Shown here in pieces: positions 1 to 7,404 of a DNA stretch of 64,000 nucleotides (its first letter is position 1; each line of letters begins with the position of its first letter). The stretch lies in assembly GCF_001263415.1 (NCBI RefSeq), contig NZ_LGTE01000002.1:1-64000 (forward strand), read 5' to 3'. The translations under genes and the position numbers were made by a program. This stretch comes from Thermincola ferriacetica. Lineage in GTDB: Bacteria > Bacillota > Thermincolia > Thermincolales > Thermincolaceae. Below the pieces are notes generated by a model. It ran no database searches. It saw only the letters and a program-made list of their open reading frames with translations, and was not told where the DNA came from.

Positions 1-95
1 CCATCGAGTTCGGGAACACTGCCTTCTTGGCAAGGTTTTGCAGCATAAAGCTCCGTGGTAGCGGAGAGCCCACCCACCCCTCCAATGGACTGGAT
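1..95 (+). ncRNA. Conserved structured RNA candidate, copy A (5' part outside window)
   Basis: The first ~75 bases closely match positions 43845-43920. Shared blocks include ATCGAGTTCGGGAAC, TTTGCAGCA, AAAGCTCC and GGTAGCGGAGA. Differences fall mostly in loops or keep pairing: TGCC/GGCA encloses TTCTT here and TGCCC there, and CTCCG/CGGAG here is CTCC/GGAG there. There is no open reading frame in common. Two intergenic copies with conserved single strands and preserved helices suggest a structured RNA. I do not recognise the family; 6S-type RNA and the raiA motif were considered but could not be confirmed from memory. The intrinsic terminator at 165-189 could be its 3' end. Confidence 0.5.
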
Positions 96-164
96 TGGAA
101 ATATTGGAGTGGAGGATCATTTAAGCTCTCCTCAATTGTACTAATTTGATTTGTCTACAATCTG

Positions 165-189
165 AAACTCACCCACAGGTGAGTTTTTT
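165..189 (+). terminator. Intrinsic terminator
   Basis: AAACTCACC pairs with GGTGAGTTT around a CACA loop, followed by a run of T. It would end transcription of the RNA candidate entering from the left edge before the DUF378 gene. Confidence 0.75.
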
Positions 190-261
190 CGTTTTAAATT
201 AATATTATTGTGGAATACTAGATTCAATCTGAAATTTATCTGAAGGAAAGGAGGGTCAACC

Positions 262-468
262 ATGGTTTTGGACAGGATCGCCCTGGTCCTGGTAATCATC
301 GGCGCCTTGAACTGGCTTTTGGTTGGACTATTCAATTTTGATGTTGTTGCTTACCTTTTCGGCAGTTCAACGGCAACCCTGAGCAGGGCTGTTTACGTTT
401 TGATCGGTATTGCCGGCTTGTGGGCGATAACCATGTTGTTTAGGCCACGGGAAAAAGCCAAATCATAA
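262..468 (+). CDS. DUF378 family small membrane protein
   Basis: A 68-residue protein with two hydrophobic segments, about residues 6-30 and 42-62. The sequence is typical of the DUF378 (YuzA-like) family, including a GALNWLLVGLFNFDVVAYLFG-type core and a basic C-terminus. It is an inner-membrane protein of unknown function. ATG is preceded by a strong GGAAAGGAGG ribosome site. It is monocistronic: a terminator precedes it and another follows at 476-510. Confidence 0.85.
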   Translation: MVLDRIALVLVIIGALNWLLVGLFNFDVVAYLFGSSTATLSRAVYVLIGIAGLWAITMLFRPREKAKS

Positions 469-475
469 GGTAACA

Positions 476-510
476 TAAGAGGGCATATTATTTTTTAATA
501 TGTCCTCTTA
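476..510. terminator. Terminator hairpin after DUF378 gene
   Basis: TAAGAGGGCATATTA and TAATATGTCCTCTTA form a 15-bp stem with a T-rich loop. It can act on the + strand transcript and is symmetrical enough to work both ways. Confidence 0.65.
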
Positions 511-563
511 CAATTTAGCCCCCATGTATGATAAGTCCCACATTGAATAAACCCACAGTTTAT

Positions 564-592
564 TTGACAGTTTATGTCCAAAGTAATATAAT
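564..592 (+). promoter_or_regulatory. Promoter of the riboflavin operon
   Basis: Perfect sigma-A hexamers TTGACA (564-569) and TATAAT (587-592), 17 bp apart. The predicted start near 599 lies just upstream of the FMN riboswitch. Confidence 0.9.
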
Positions 593-614
593 TAAAATCA
601 AATAAATATTGGAT

Positions 615-739
615 TATCTTCGGGGAAAGGTGCAATTCCTTACCGGCGGTGATGCCCGTCTTGGGATGAGCCCGCGAGCCAGAAGGCCGATTTGGTGAGA
701 ATCCAAAGCCGACAGTTAAAGTCTGGATGGGAGAAGATA
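615..739 (+). ncRNA. FMN riboswitch (RFN element)
   Basis: The conserved RFN blocks occur in order: ATCTTCGGGG at the 5' closing helix, GGTGCAATTCC, ACCGGCGGT, GATGAGCCCGCGAG, GGTGAGAATCC, GCCGACAGT, and GGATGGGAGAAGAT closing the first helix. FMN binding is expected to favour the terminator at 774-808 and lower rib expression. The element sits between a perfect promoter and ribD, which is the standard arrangement in Firmicutes. Confidence 0.97.
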
Positions 740-773
740 CTTAGGTTTGAACCTATTTGCTTATCTATGCACA

Positions 774-808
774 ATCCTGAAGATATCATTCTTCGGGGTT
801 TTGTTTTT
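774..808 (+). terminator. Riboswitch-controlled terminator
   Basis: CCTGAAG pairs with CTTCGGG, followed by GTTTTGTTTTT. It lies between the RFN aptamer and ribD and is the likely expression platform. Transcription attenuation is inferred from this layout. Confidence 0.85.
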
Positions 809-850
809 ATTAAATTTAAATAGACCACTATATTGATTCGGGTGAGTGGT

Positions 851-2008
851 ATGATAAAAACCGACGTAAAATATATGCGCATGGCCCTTGAACTGGCCTC
901 AAAAGCAAGAGGAAATACAAGTCCCAACCCTATGGTGGGGGCGGTTATTGTCAAAGATGGCCGGGTTATTGGCAAGGGTTATCATATGAAAGCCGGGACT
1001 CCCCATGCTGAAGTGCATGCACTCCGGGAAGCGGGCGAATTAAGCAGGGGCGCTACCATGTATGTTACCTTGGAACCCTGTTCCCATTACGGGCGGACAC
1101 CCCCGTGCAGTAAAGCAGTGATTGCAGCAGGAGTGGCGCGGGTGGTTGTAGCCATGGAAGACCCCAACCCATTAGTATCCGGCCAGGGCATTCAGCAAAT
1201 GAGAGAAGCCGGGATACAGGTGGAAGTAGGGTTAATGGAAAAAGAGGCCAGAGAATTAAACGAAGTTTTTATTAAATACATAAAAACACGCCGGCCTTTT
1301 GTTGTAATGAAGTCTGCTATGACCCTGGATGGCAAAATTGCTACGGCTACGGGGCATTCTCGGTGGATTACGGGGGAGGAGGCCCGTCGGCTGGTGCACC
1401 TATGGCGGAGCTGGTATGATGCGATTTTGGTAGGCATCGGTACTGTGCTGACCGATAACCCTTTGTTGACCTGCCGGCTGGAGGACCGTCAAGCCCAAAA
1501 TCCTGTCCGCATTATTTTAGACAGTTTAGGCAGACTGCCTGTTGATGTAAATGTTCTGAAAACCATAGAACAGGCTCCTGTTATTGTGGTCTCCACAGAA
1601 AAAATACCCCGGGAACGCAAGGCAGTTCTGGAAGAACTGGGAGCGGAAGTCCTGGTGTTGCCGGAGCGGGAAGGCCGACCTGACCTGGCGGCGCTGCTGG
1701 ATGAATTGGGCCGGCGGGAAATTACTTCTCTCTTTGTGGAGGGTGGCGCTACGGTAAACGCATCTTTTCTTAAAAACCGCTTGACCGACAAAACGGTCTG
1801 GTTTGTGGCTCCTAAAATTGTCGGCGGCCCTCAGGCGCCAGGGCCTGTTGGCGAAATGGGTATTCAGTTTATGGACGAGTGTTTGAACATAAAGAATATG
1901 TCTGTGCAGGATATTGGCCAAGACCTTTTGATTACAGGCTACCCCGATTACGGGGACAAAGAACCGGCTGCAGGCAAGAGAGGTAGGTGCAGATGTTTAC
2001 CGGTATAG
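851..2008 (+). CDS. ribD: RibD, riboflavin deaminase/reductase
   Basis: Bifunctional diaminohydroxyphosphoribosylaminopyrimidine deaminase and 5-amino-6-(5-phosphoribosylamino)uracil reductase, steps 2 and 3 of riboflavin synthesis. The N-terminal cytidine-deaminase-like domain has the zinc site HAEVHAL and PCSHYGRTPPC. The C-terminal reductase domain starts near VVMKSAMTLDGKIATATGHSRW and has the FVEGGATVN motif. Length 385 residues is normal. ATG at 851 is chosen because GGGTGAG precedes it; a TTG at 833 has no ribosome site. It overlaps ribE by about 16 bases. Confidence 0.97.
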   Translation: MIKTDVKYMRMALELASKARGNTSPNPMVGAVIVKDGRVIGKGYHMKAGTPHAEVHALREAGELSRGATMYVTLEPCSHYGRTPPCSKAVIAAGVARVVVAMEDPNPLVSGQGIQQMREAGIQVEVGLMEKEARELNEVFIKYIKTRRPFVVMKSAMTLDGKIATATGHSRWITGEEARRLVHLWRSWYDAILVGIGTVLTDNPLLTCRLEDRQAQNPVRIILDSLGRLPVDVNVLKTIEQAPVIVVSTEKIPRERKAVLEELGAEVLVLPEREGRPDLAALLDELGRREITSLFVEGGATVNASFLKNRLTDKTVWFVAPKIVGGPQAPGPVGEMGIQFMDECLNIKNMSVQDIGQDLLITGYPDYGDKEPAAGKRGRCRCLPV

Positions 2009-2652
2009 TTGAAGAATTAGGCGTACTAAAAAGGATACATAAGGGTGCTGATTCGGCCAGATTGACTATCCAGGCTGAGAAGGTTTTACAGGATGTAAAA
2101 CTGGGAGACAGTATTGCTGTAAACGGTATCTGTCTGACGGTGACTGAATTTAATAACCGGTTTTTTAGTGTGGATGTAATGGCGGAAACTTTGCGCCGGA
2201 CCAATCTGCTGGACTTGCAACCGGGGAATTTTGTCAACCTGGAAAGGGCTCTACGGGTAGGCGACCGTTTGGGTGGGCACATTGTCAGCGGACATATCGA
2301 CGGAGTAGGAACCATCATCCGGCAGCAGCGGGAAGATATTGCTATTATTACCGAGATTGAAGCCCCGCCGGAAGTAATGAAATATATTTTGACCAAAGGT
2401 TCTGTGGCTGTAGATGGTATAAGTTTGACGGTGGTTAATCATACTGACCGTACTTTCGTTGTTTCCCTGATACCGCATACTGCGAAAATGACAACCTTGG
2501 GGTACAAAAAGACAGGGGACAAGGTAAACCTTGAAAGTGATATTATTGGTCGTTATGTTGAAAGGCTTCTTGGTTGCCATCAGCAAGAATCCCCGGCAGT
2601 GAAGAAGACGGGTATTTCCCTGGAATTTCTTGCTGAGCAGGGTTTTTTGTAA
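1993..2652 (+). CDS. ribE: Riboflavin synthase alpha subunit
   Basis: Converts two 6,7-dimethyl-8-ribityllumazines to riboflavin and the pyrimidinedione. It has two tandem lumazine-binding repeats (about 1-96 and 97-200). The canonical [10 protein letters not shown] start, the GICLTV motif in the first repeat, and SGHIDGVG and GISLTV in the second are visible. The ATG at 1993 gives this canonical N-terminus and has AGAGGTAGGTG upstream, so I prefer it to the GTG at 1987. It is translationally coupled to ribD by overlap. Confidence 0.97.
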   Translation: MFTGIVEELGVLKRIHKGADSARLTIQAEKVLQDVKLGDSIAVNGICLTVTEFNNRFFSVDVMAETLRRTNLLDLQPGNFVNLERALRVGDRLGGHIVSGHIDGVGTIIRQQREDIAIITEIEAPPEVMKYILTKGSVAVDGISLTVVNHTDRTFVVSLIPHTAKMTTLGYKKTGDKVNLESDIIGRYVERLLGCHQQESPAVKKTGISLEFLAEQGFL

Positions 2653-2687
2653 TCAGGACCGGCAGCATGGAAAGGAGAGAATAGTCG

Positions 2688-3914
2688 ATGAACAAACGGC
2701 AGTTTAATACAGTGGAAGAAGCTATAGCTGACATCCGCAGCGGCAAAATGATTATAGTGGTGGATGATGAGGACAGGGAAAACGAAGGCGATTTGCTAAT
2801 GGCTGCAGAAAAGGTTACTCCGGAGGCCATTAACTTTATGGCTACCTACGGGCGAGGTTTGATATGTGTGCCCATGGAGGGAAAGCGTCTTGATGAACTG
2901 GAGCTGCCGGCGATGGTCCCCCACGCTACCGATGCCCATGAAACAGCCTTTACTGTTTCCGTTGATGCAAAAGGCAAGACCACAACGGGTATTTCCGCTT
3001 ATGAAAGGGCTATTACCGTGAAAACTTTGATTGACCCGCGCACAAAACCGGAAGATTTGGCCCGGCCCGGTCATATTTTTCCGCTGCGGGCCAAAGAAGG
3101 GGGAGTGCTGCGCCGAACCGGTCATACGGAGGCTGCTGTGGACCTGGCAAAATTGGCCGGTCTTTATCCGGCCGGCGTAATATGCGAAATTATGAAAGAG
3201 GACGGTACAATGGCCAGAGTGCCCGAACTCATTGAGTTTGCCCGTACCCACGGTCTGAAGATAATTACTATCGCCGACCTGATTAAGTACAGGCGGCGGA
3301 CGGAAAAGCTCGTGCGCAGGGCGGCAGAGACAAAACTGCCTACCAAATACGGTAATTTTAAAGTAATTGCTTATGAAAACAGCCTGGATTCCGATGTCCA
3401 TGTGGCCCTGATTAAAGGAGACGTCGATACGGGGGAACCTGTACTGGTGCGGGTTCATTCGGAGTGCTTCACCGGCGATATCCTGGGGTCTTTGCGGTGT
3501 GATTGCGGAGACCAGTTGGCTACGGCAATGCGGACGATTGAAGCCGCAGGCAAAGGGGTTGTGTTATATATGCGGCAGGAAGGCAGGGGCATCGGCCTGG
3601 TCAATAAATTGAAGGCTTATAAACTGCAGGATGAAGGGAAAGATACGGTAGAGGCCAATGAAGCTTTAGGGTTCCCTGCTGATTTGCGCGACTACGGAAT
3701 AGGCGCCCAGATTTTGGCTGACCTGGGCTTAAAAAAGATACGGCTAATGACCAACAACCCGCGTAAAATTGCCGGACTTGAGGGATACGGCCTGGAAGTG
3801 GTGGAGCGGGTGCCTATAGAAATACCGCCCCAGTGTACAAATGAATTTTACTTAAGCACTAAAAAAGAGAAACTGGGGCACATGCTTACATTATCAAAGT
3901 CTAAGGGGGAATAA
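2688..3914 (+). CDS. ribBA: RibBA, DHBP synthase/GTP cyclohydrolase II
   Basis: A two-domain enzyme feeding both branches of riboflavin synthesis. Residues 1-~200 match 3,4-dihydroxy-2-butanone-4-phosphate synthase ([11 protein letters not shown] metal-binding motif, [12 protein letters not shown]). Residues ~205-400 match GTP cyclohydrolase II, with zinc cysteines in [20 protein letters not shown] and the RQEGRGIGL motif. Length 408 is normal. It has a strong GGAAAGGAGAG ribosome site, and its stop overlaps the ribH start by one base. Confidence 0.97.
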   Translation: MNKRQFNTVEEAIADIRSGKMIIVVDDEDRENEGDLLMAAEKVTPEAINFMATYGRGLICVPMEGKRLDELELPAMVPHATDAHETAFTVSVDAKGKTTTGISAYERAITVKTLIDPRTKPEDLARPGHIFPLRAKEGGVLRRTGHTEAAVDLAKLAGLYPAGVICEIMKEDGTMARVPELIEFARTHGLKIITIADLIKYRRRTEKLVRRAAETKLPTKYGNFKVIAYENSLDSDVHVALIKGDVDTGEPVLVRVHSECFTGDILGSLRCDCGDQLATAMRTIEAAGKGVVLYMRQEGRGIGLVNKLKAYKLQDEGKDTVEANEALGFPADLRDYGIGAQILADLGLKKIRLMTNNPRKIAGLEGYGLEVVERVPIEIPPQCTNEFYLSTKKEKLGHMLTLSKSKGE

Positions 3915-4384
3915 TGATGGTGAAGGTATTTGAAGGAAATCTCATTGCCAGAGGATTAAAGTTCGGGTTGGTAGTTGGTCGTTTTAACGAGTTTATTACC
4001 AATAAACTTCTTTCCGGGGCTTATGATGCTTTGAACCGGCACGGCGCTTTGCCGGAAGATATAGAAACGGCCTGGGTTCCCGGGGCCTTTGAAATACCTC
4101 TGGTGGCGCAAAAAATGGCCAGATCCGGCCGCTATGACGCGGTAATCTGCCTTGGAGCGGTGATTAGGGGAGGCACGCCCCATTTTGATTATGTTTGTGC
4201 CGAGGTTTCCAAGGGAATAGCAAAAGTCGGGCTGGATACCGGCGTGCCGGTAATCTTCGGGGTAATAACGGCTGATACCATCGAACAGGCCATTGAAAGG
4301 GCCGGAACCAAAGCCGGTAATAAAGGTTGGGATGCCGCTGTAACGGCCATTGAAATGGCGAACCTGTTGAAGACTATCGGGTAA
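3914..4384 (+). CDS. ribH: Lumazine synthase (RibH)
   Basis: 6,7-dimethyl-8-ribityllumazine synthase, the penultimate step, forming an icosahedral shell in many bacteria. At 156 residues it has the family motifs [34 protein letters not shown], and [23 protein letters not shown]. The ATGs at 3914 and 3917 both follow AGGGGGAAT; the first is used. It is the last gene of the FMN-controlled operon. Confidence 0.97.
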   Translation: MMVKVFEGNLIARGLKFGLVVGRFNEFITNKLLSGAYDALNRHGALPEDIETAWVPGAFEIPLVAQKMARSGRYDAVICLGAVIRGGTPHFDYVCAEVSKGIAKVGLDTGVPVIFGVITADTIEQAIERAGTKAGNKGWDAAVTAIEMANLLKTIG

Positions 4385-4431
4385 ATGAAGGCAGTTTGGA
4401 AAATCATGTGCGCAAAAAGGAAAATTTTTTA

Positions 4432-4459
4432 TTGACAAACGGTGCAAATATGCTAAAAT
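4432..4459 (+). promoter_or_regulatory. speD promoter
   Basis: TTGACA (4432-4437) and TAAAAT (4454-4459) with a 16-bp spacer, in the gap after ribH. Transcription would start near 4466, leaving a leader of about 85 nt before speD. Confidence 0.8.
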
Positions 4460-4472
4460 TTAATTTGATTGG

Positions 4473-4522
4473 AATTTGGTTCGCCTGTCTTGGAGGAGTG
4501 ACCGGGAACCGGGTTCCAAATT
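4473..4522 (+). promoter_or_regulatory. Inverted-repeat leader of speD
   Basis: AATTTGG (4473-4479) can pair with CCAAATT (4516-4522). A competing local hairpin GGAACC/GGTTCC forms inside 4505-4517. The two pairings exclude each other, which is typical of regulatory leaders. No known riboswitch class is recognised. Confidence 0.4.
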
Positions 4523-4551
4523 ATTTTGTGAGAAGGGGGCAAAGATGAAAA

Positions 4552-4935
4552 ATGGTCAACGCTTTGGGAAGACACATTTTGGCTGAAGTACACGGATGCG
4601 ACTTCGATTTGTTAAACGATGTGGAAAAGGTAGAAGAAATCATGGTGAACGCTGCATTGGAAGCAGGGGCAGAAATCAGGGAAGTCGTGTTTCACAAATT
4701 CAGCCCCCAGGGTGTAAGCGGAGTGGTAGTTATTTCTGAATCCCATTTGGCCATTCATACTTGGCCGGAGTTAGGTTATGCAGCTGTAGACGTATTTACA
4801 TGTGGTGAAAGGGTTAATCCTTGGGATGCATGTAACTACTTAGCAAAAGGTTTCCGTGCCAAAAGTGTTGATGCAAGGGAAACTCGCCGCGGTACAATGT
4901 ATTCAACTCCCCAAAAAGAGGCTGTAAATCTTTAG
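4552..4935 (+). CDS. speD: S-adenosylmethionine decarboxylase proenzyme
   Basis: Makes decarboxylated SAM, the aminopropyl donor for spermidine. At 127 residues it is the short prokaryotic class. The self-cleavage site giving the pyruvoyl cofactor is the Ser in VVISESHLAIHTWPE, followed by YAAVDVFTCG. ATG 4552 gives the family N-terminus (ALGRHILAE). Oddly, the good AGGGGG site is about 12 bases away and better placed for an out-of-frame ATG at 4544 that encodes only 13 residues. No spermidine synthase gene is adjacent. Confidence 0.95.
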   Translation: MVNALGRHILAEVHGCDFDLLNDVEKVEEIMVNAALEAGAEIREVVFHKFSPQGVSGVVVISESHLAIHTWPELGYAAVDVFTCGERVNPWDACNYLAKGFRAKSVDARETRRGTMYSTPQKEAVNL

Positions 4936-4974
4936 GAGGGATATTTATTTGTACGCGAACAAAGGTTAAAGGCT

Positions 4975-5022
4975 AGCATGGGTCCATACATACCGAAAGG
5001 TTTATGGGCCCATGCTTTTTTC
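4975..5022 (+). terminator. speD terminator
   Basis: GCATGGGTCCAT pairs with ATGGGCCCATGC, followed by TTTTTT. It separates speD from the hdr pair. Confidence 0.85.
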
Positions 5023-5044
5023 ATGTCTTTTGGCATATGTAGTT

Positions 5045-5077
5045 TATAATTTCAGAAAAAAAGGAATTATTCTGAAA
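5045..5077 (+). promoter_or_regulatory. Putative -10 and operator before hdrC
   Basis: TATAAT at 5045-5050 is followed at once by a perfect inverted repeat TTTCAGAA (5050-5057) / TTCTGAAA (5070-5077). A palindrome over the transcription start suggests repressor binding. No good -35 is visible. Confidence 0.4.
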
Positions 5078-5124
5078 ACGTAGAATAGCTTTTAGTAACT
5101 CGAAGGAAACGGGGGGGTGGGGGG

Positions 5125-5691
5125 ATGAAAGAAATCGACCTGGTGAGGAATCACGAGAAAAGTTTACCTTTTTTGCAGCAGTTGGAAGAAGAGAGCGGCC
5201 AAAAAGTCGGTCGTTGTTATCAGTGTATGAAGTGTACAGGAGGATGTCCTTTCCACTTTACCATGGATTATGCGCCAAACATGATTATGCGGATGCTGCA
5301 GGAGGGCCTGGTAGACGAAGTCCTTGAGAGTTACACTATACATACATGTGCCACCTGTGCAACTTGTACCGCCCGCTGCCCCAGAAATATTGATATCGCC
5401 AAAGTTATGGATACGCTACGGGTTATGGCCTACCGGCAGGGTTTTTATGGAAAAGGGAAAAATATGTATGTTTTCCACAGAGCTTTTCTAAATTCAATAA
5501 AGAAGCATGGCAGGCTTTACGAGACGGGGCTTGCTCTTGGACTCAACTTTGGAACGGGCAGGCTTTTTCAGGATTTAGATTTGGGTTTACCGATGCTCGG
5601 GAAAGGAAAACTTTCCCTTGTTCCGCACGACATAAAAGGCAGGGATGAAGTGAGAAGGCTTTTCGATTATGCCGGGAAAATCGGAGAGTGA
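5125..5691 (+). CDS. hdrC: HdrC-like iron-sulfur protein
   Basis: Similar to heterodisulfide reductase subunit C, an electron carrier with two [4Fe-4S] clusters. The clusters are bound by CYQCMKCTGGCP and CATCATCTARCP (about residues 32-43 and 72-83). Length 188 is normal. The ribosome site is GGGGGGGTGGGG. Six bases separate it from the HdrB-like gene, and no HdrA, MvhD or hydrogenase gene is near. In clostridia such HdrCB pairs are thought to link soluble or quinone electron pools to thiol or flavin partners; the partner here is unknown. Confidence 0.9.
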   Translation: MKEIDLVRNHEKSLPFLQQLEEESGQKVGRCYQCMKCTGGCPFHFTMDYAPNMIMRMLQEGLVDEVLESYTIHTCATCATCTARCPRNIDIAKVMDTLRVMAYRQGFYGKGKNMYVFHRAFLNSIKKHGRLYETGLALGLNFGTGRLFQDLDLGLPMLGKGKLSLVPHDIKGRDEVRRLFDYAGKIGE

Positions 5692-5697
5692 TTTGGT

Positions 5698-6564
5698 ATG
5701 AAACTGGCTTATTATCCTGGCTGCTGGTTAAAGGGTTCAGCCAAGGAATTAGATATGTCGATGAGGACCGTTAGCGGTCCGTTGGGTATTGAATTACTGG
5801 AGGTTCCGGACTGGAATTGCTGCGGGGGATTATCCGCGCACAGTATGGGACATTTTCTTGCTTTTGCCCTGCCGGCAAGAAACATAATCAATGCTGAAAG
5901 CACGGGGTGTAAAGAATTTACCTCCCCGTGCCCGGCTTGTTATGTCCGGCATTTTCTTGCCCGCAGGGATTTCAATGAAAACATGGTGATGAGACAGCAC
6001 CTGGAGAAAGCGCTGGGCCGGAAATTTAAGGACAGCACTATTAAAATTAAAAACTTGATCGAAGTTTTTTTGGACAGGTTTGGCCCGGCTGATGTACGAA
6101 AGTCCTTGACCGGGTTAAAGGTAGTCAATTATTACGGCTGTGCATTAGTTAAACCGCCCGGTGCCTGCGGTTTTTTTGATGACCCGGAAAACCCCCAATC
6201 GCTTGATAAAATTGCCGAAATATGCGGCGCTGAGCCAATTGAATGGCCTTATAAAACGGAATGCTGCGGAGCTTCTTTATGCTTCACCAATCAGGAAGCC
6301 GTGTGGAAGGCCGGCCGGGATATTTTGCAGACAGCCAGGGATTCCGGTGCGCAGGCTGTTGTTGTGGCTTGCCCCATGTGCCAGATGAATTTGGATATGC
6401 GGCAAGCCCAGATTAACAGAAAATATAAAACCAATTTTCATATTCCCGTAATATATTTCACCCAGCTTATAGGGCTTGCGATGGGTTACAGCCCGAAGGA
6501 ACTTGGCATCGATAAGCTGTGTGTAAGTGCCTTACCCCTTTTAAGATCATTGCATATAGCTTAG
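5698..6564 (+). CDS. hdrB: HdrB-like subunit with CCG domains
   Basis: A 288-residue protein with two cysteine-rich CCG domains, known in HdrB to hold non-cubane [4Fe-4S] clusters at the disulfide-reducing site. Domain 1 has YYPGCWLKG, WNCCGG and CPACY. Domain 2 has YYGCALV, ECCGASL and CPMCQMNLD. It forms an operon with the HdrC-like gene. The pair without HdrA resembles membrane-type HdrED or succinate-dehydrogenase-like HdrBC units, but there is no membrane segment. Substrate unknown. Confidence 0.9.
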   Translation: MKLAYYPGCWLKGSAKELDMSMRTVSGPLGIELLEVPDWNCCGGLSAHSMGHFLAFALPARNIINAESTGCKEFTSPCPACYVRHFLARRDFNENMVMRQHLEKALGRKFKDSTIKIKNLIEVFLDRFGPADVRKSLTGLKVVNYYGCALVKPPGACGFFDDPENPQSLDKIAEICGAEPIEWPYKTECCGASLCFTNQEAVWKAGRDILQTARDSGAQAVVVACPMCQMNLDMRQAQINRKYKTNFHIPVIYFTQLIGLAMGYSPKELGIDKLCVSALPLLRSLHIA

Positions 6565-6567
6565 CAG

Positions 6568-6600
6568 ATAAGCCCTCATCCGTACGGATTGTGGGCTTAT
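6568..6600. terminator. Perfect inverted repeat after hdrB
   Basis: ATAAGCCC (6568-6575) pairs with GGGCTTAT (6593-6600) and the loop contains the palindrome ATCCGTACGGAT. It lies between convergent genes and has no long T run. It is a likely shared terminator. Confidence 0.5.
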
Positions 6601-6644
6601 TCAATTTCGGAGCAACGATTGTTTCATCGTTACAGGGGCAATCC

Positions 6645-7208
6645 TCAGGAAGTTGTTTCTACCTGCATTTTTTGCAACGCCAGTTCAATTTCATGCAGGG
6701 TGCGGCCGATTCTGGAACGCAGTTCTTGGTTATTGCAGGAGATGTTGCCTGAAGAAAAAGCCAGGAATCTTATTACCTGTAAACAATAAACAGACATTAA
6801 AGGCAATGTTGATGCCTCCATTGACCATGATTTCGGAGTAAAATGTATAAAATGGTTGCGCAGCCTGTTCAGACGGCGAATAGATTTATCATGGTGTTTT
6901 CCGGGAATAAATTTTTTGCTTTTGGGATTCATCAGCATCTTGTCGGTTTGGATTTTACGGTATAGGTTTAAAAAAGTGTCAAGTTCCGGTTTGGGCAAAG
7001 GAGCGTTATTTTGCTTTGCTTCTATTAAACGTTCCGCTACCCGGTCTTTCAAAACATTTAGGCCGTCTTTGCCTCTCAGCGCACAAACCATAAATCCCTG
7101 GATGGAATTATGCAGAGATACTAATACCCATTTCCAATAATAGACGTCGGTTTTAGCTTTTTTCAGGAATAGGCCTGTTAACTCCAGGGCTTTTACTGAA
7201 TCTTCCAA
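6645..7208 (-). CDS. HEPN-like uncharacterised protein
   Basis: A helical protein of about 187-198 residues. Its RNHFIHFTPKSW segment carries the R-x4-H motif of HEPN-fold ribonuclease-like proteins, which often act in RNA cleavage, defence or stress. The function here is unknown. It is one of two genes on the - strand and stands alone. The listed end uses a TTG at 7208 with no ribosome site. A near-perfect AGGAGGGGG lies at 7247-7255, just upstream of an in-frame ATA at 7239-7241, with no ATG, GTG or TTG between. Real translation may begin at that ATA. Confidence 0.7.
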   Translation of the reverse strand: MEDSVKALELTGLFLKKAKTDVYYWKWVLVSLHNSIQGFMVCALRGKDGLNVLKDRVAERLIEAKQNNAPLPKPELDTFLNLYRKIQTDKMLMNPKSKKFIPGKHHDKSIRRLNRLRNHFIHFTPKSWSMEASTLPLMSVYCLQVIRFLAFSSGNISCNNQELRSRIGRTLHEIELALQKMQVETTS

Positions 7209-7311
7209 CTCGGTTGTCGTGAACCAAACTGAATGCTTTATGGAAACCCCCTCCTGTAAGATATGTTTTACCTGTGGAAGGACGGTTTATTCTAGGACCT
7301 TGCACGAATAT

Positions 7312-7340
7312 TTGACAGAATTTTTGTGAAATCTTATGTC
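7312..7340 (+). promoter_or_regulatory. Possible promoter of the menaquinone block
   Basis: TTGACA at 7312-7317 and a weak TATGTC at 7335-7340, 17 bp apart, in the divergent gap before the fusion gene. Confidence 0.5.
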
Positions 7341-7404
7341 AAGGGGAGGAATTGCTTATATAGTACAGAATATATTAAGTTAAATTTGATTGGGAGGTTA
7401 CCTG

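Noticed and set aside
1-95. 5S rRNA or 4.5S/SRP RNA at the left edge
   Set aside because: Conserved blocks of those RNAs are not present; the motif recurs at 43845 with different surroundings.
4936-4972. Tiny reading frame after speD (AGGAGGG followed by TTG and five codons)
   Set aside because: Only six residues long, directly before a terminator; nothing supports a real product.
6519-7140. Several + strand open frames opposite the HEPN-like gene
   Set aside because: None has a ribosome site or recognisable protein; the - strand frame has both a strong ribosome site and a coherent R-x4-H motif.
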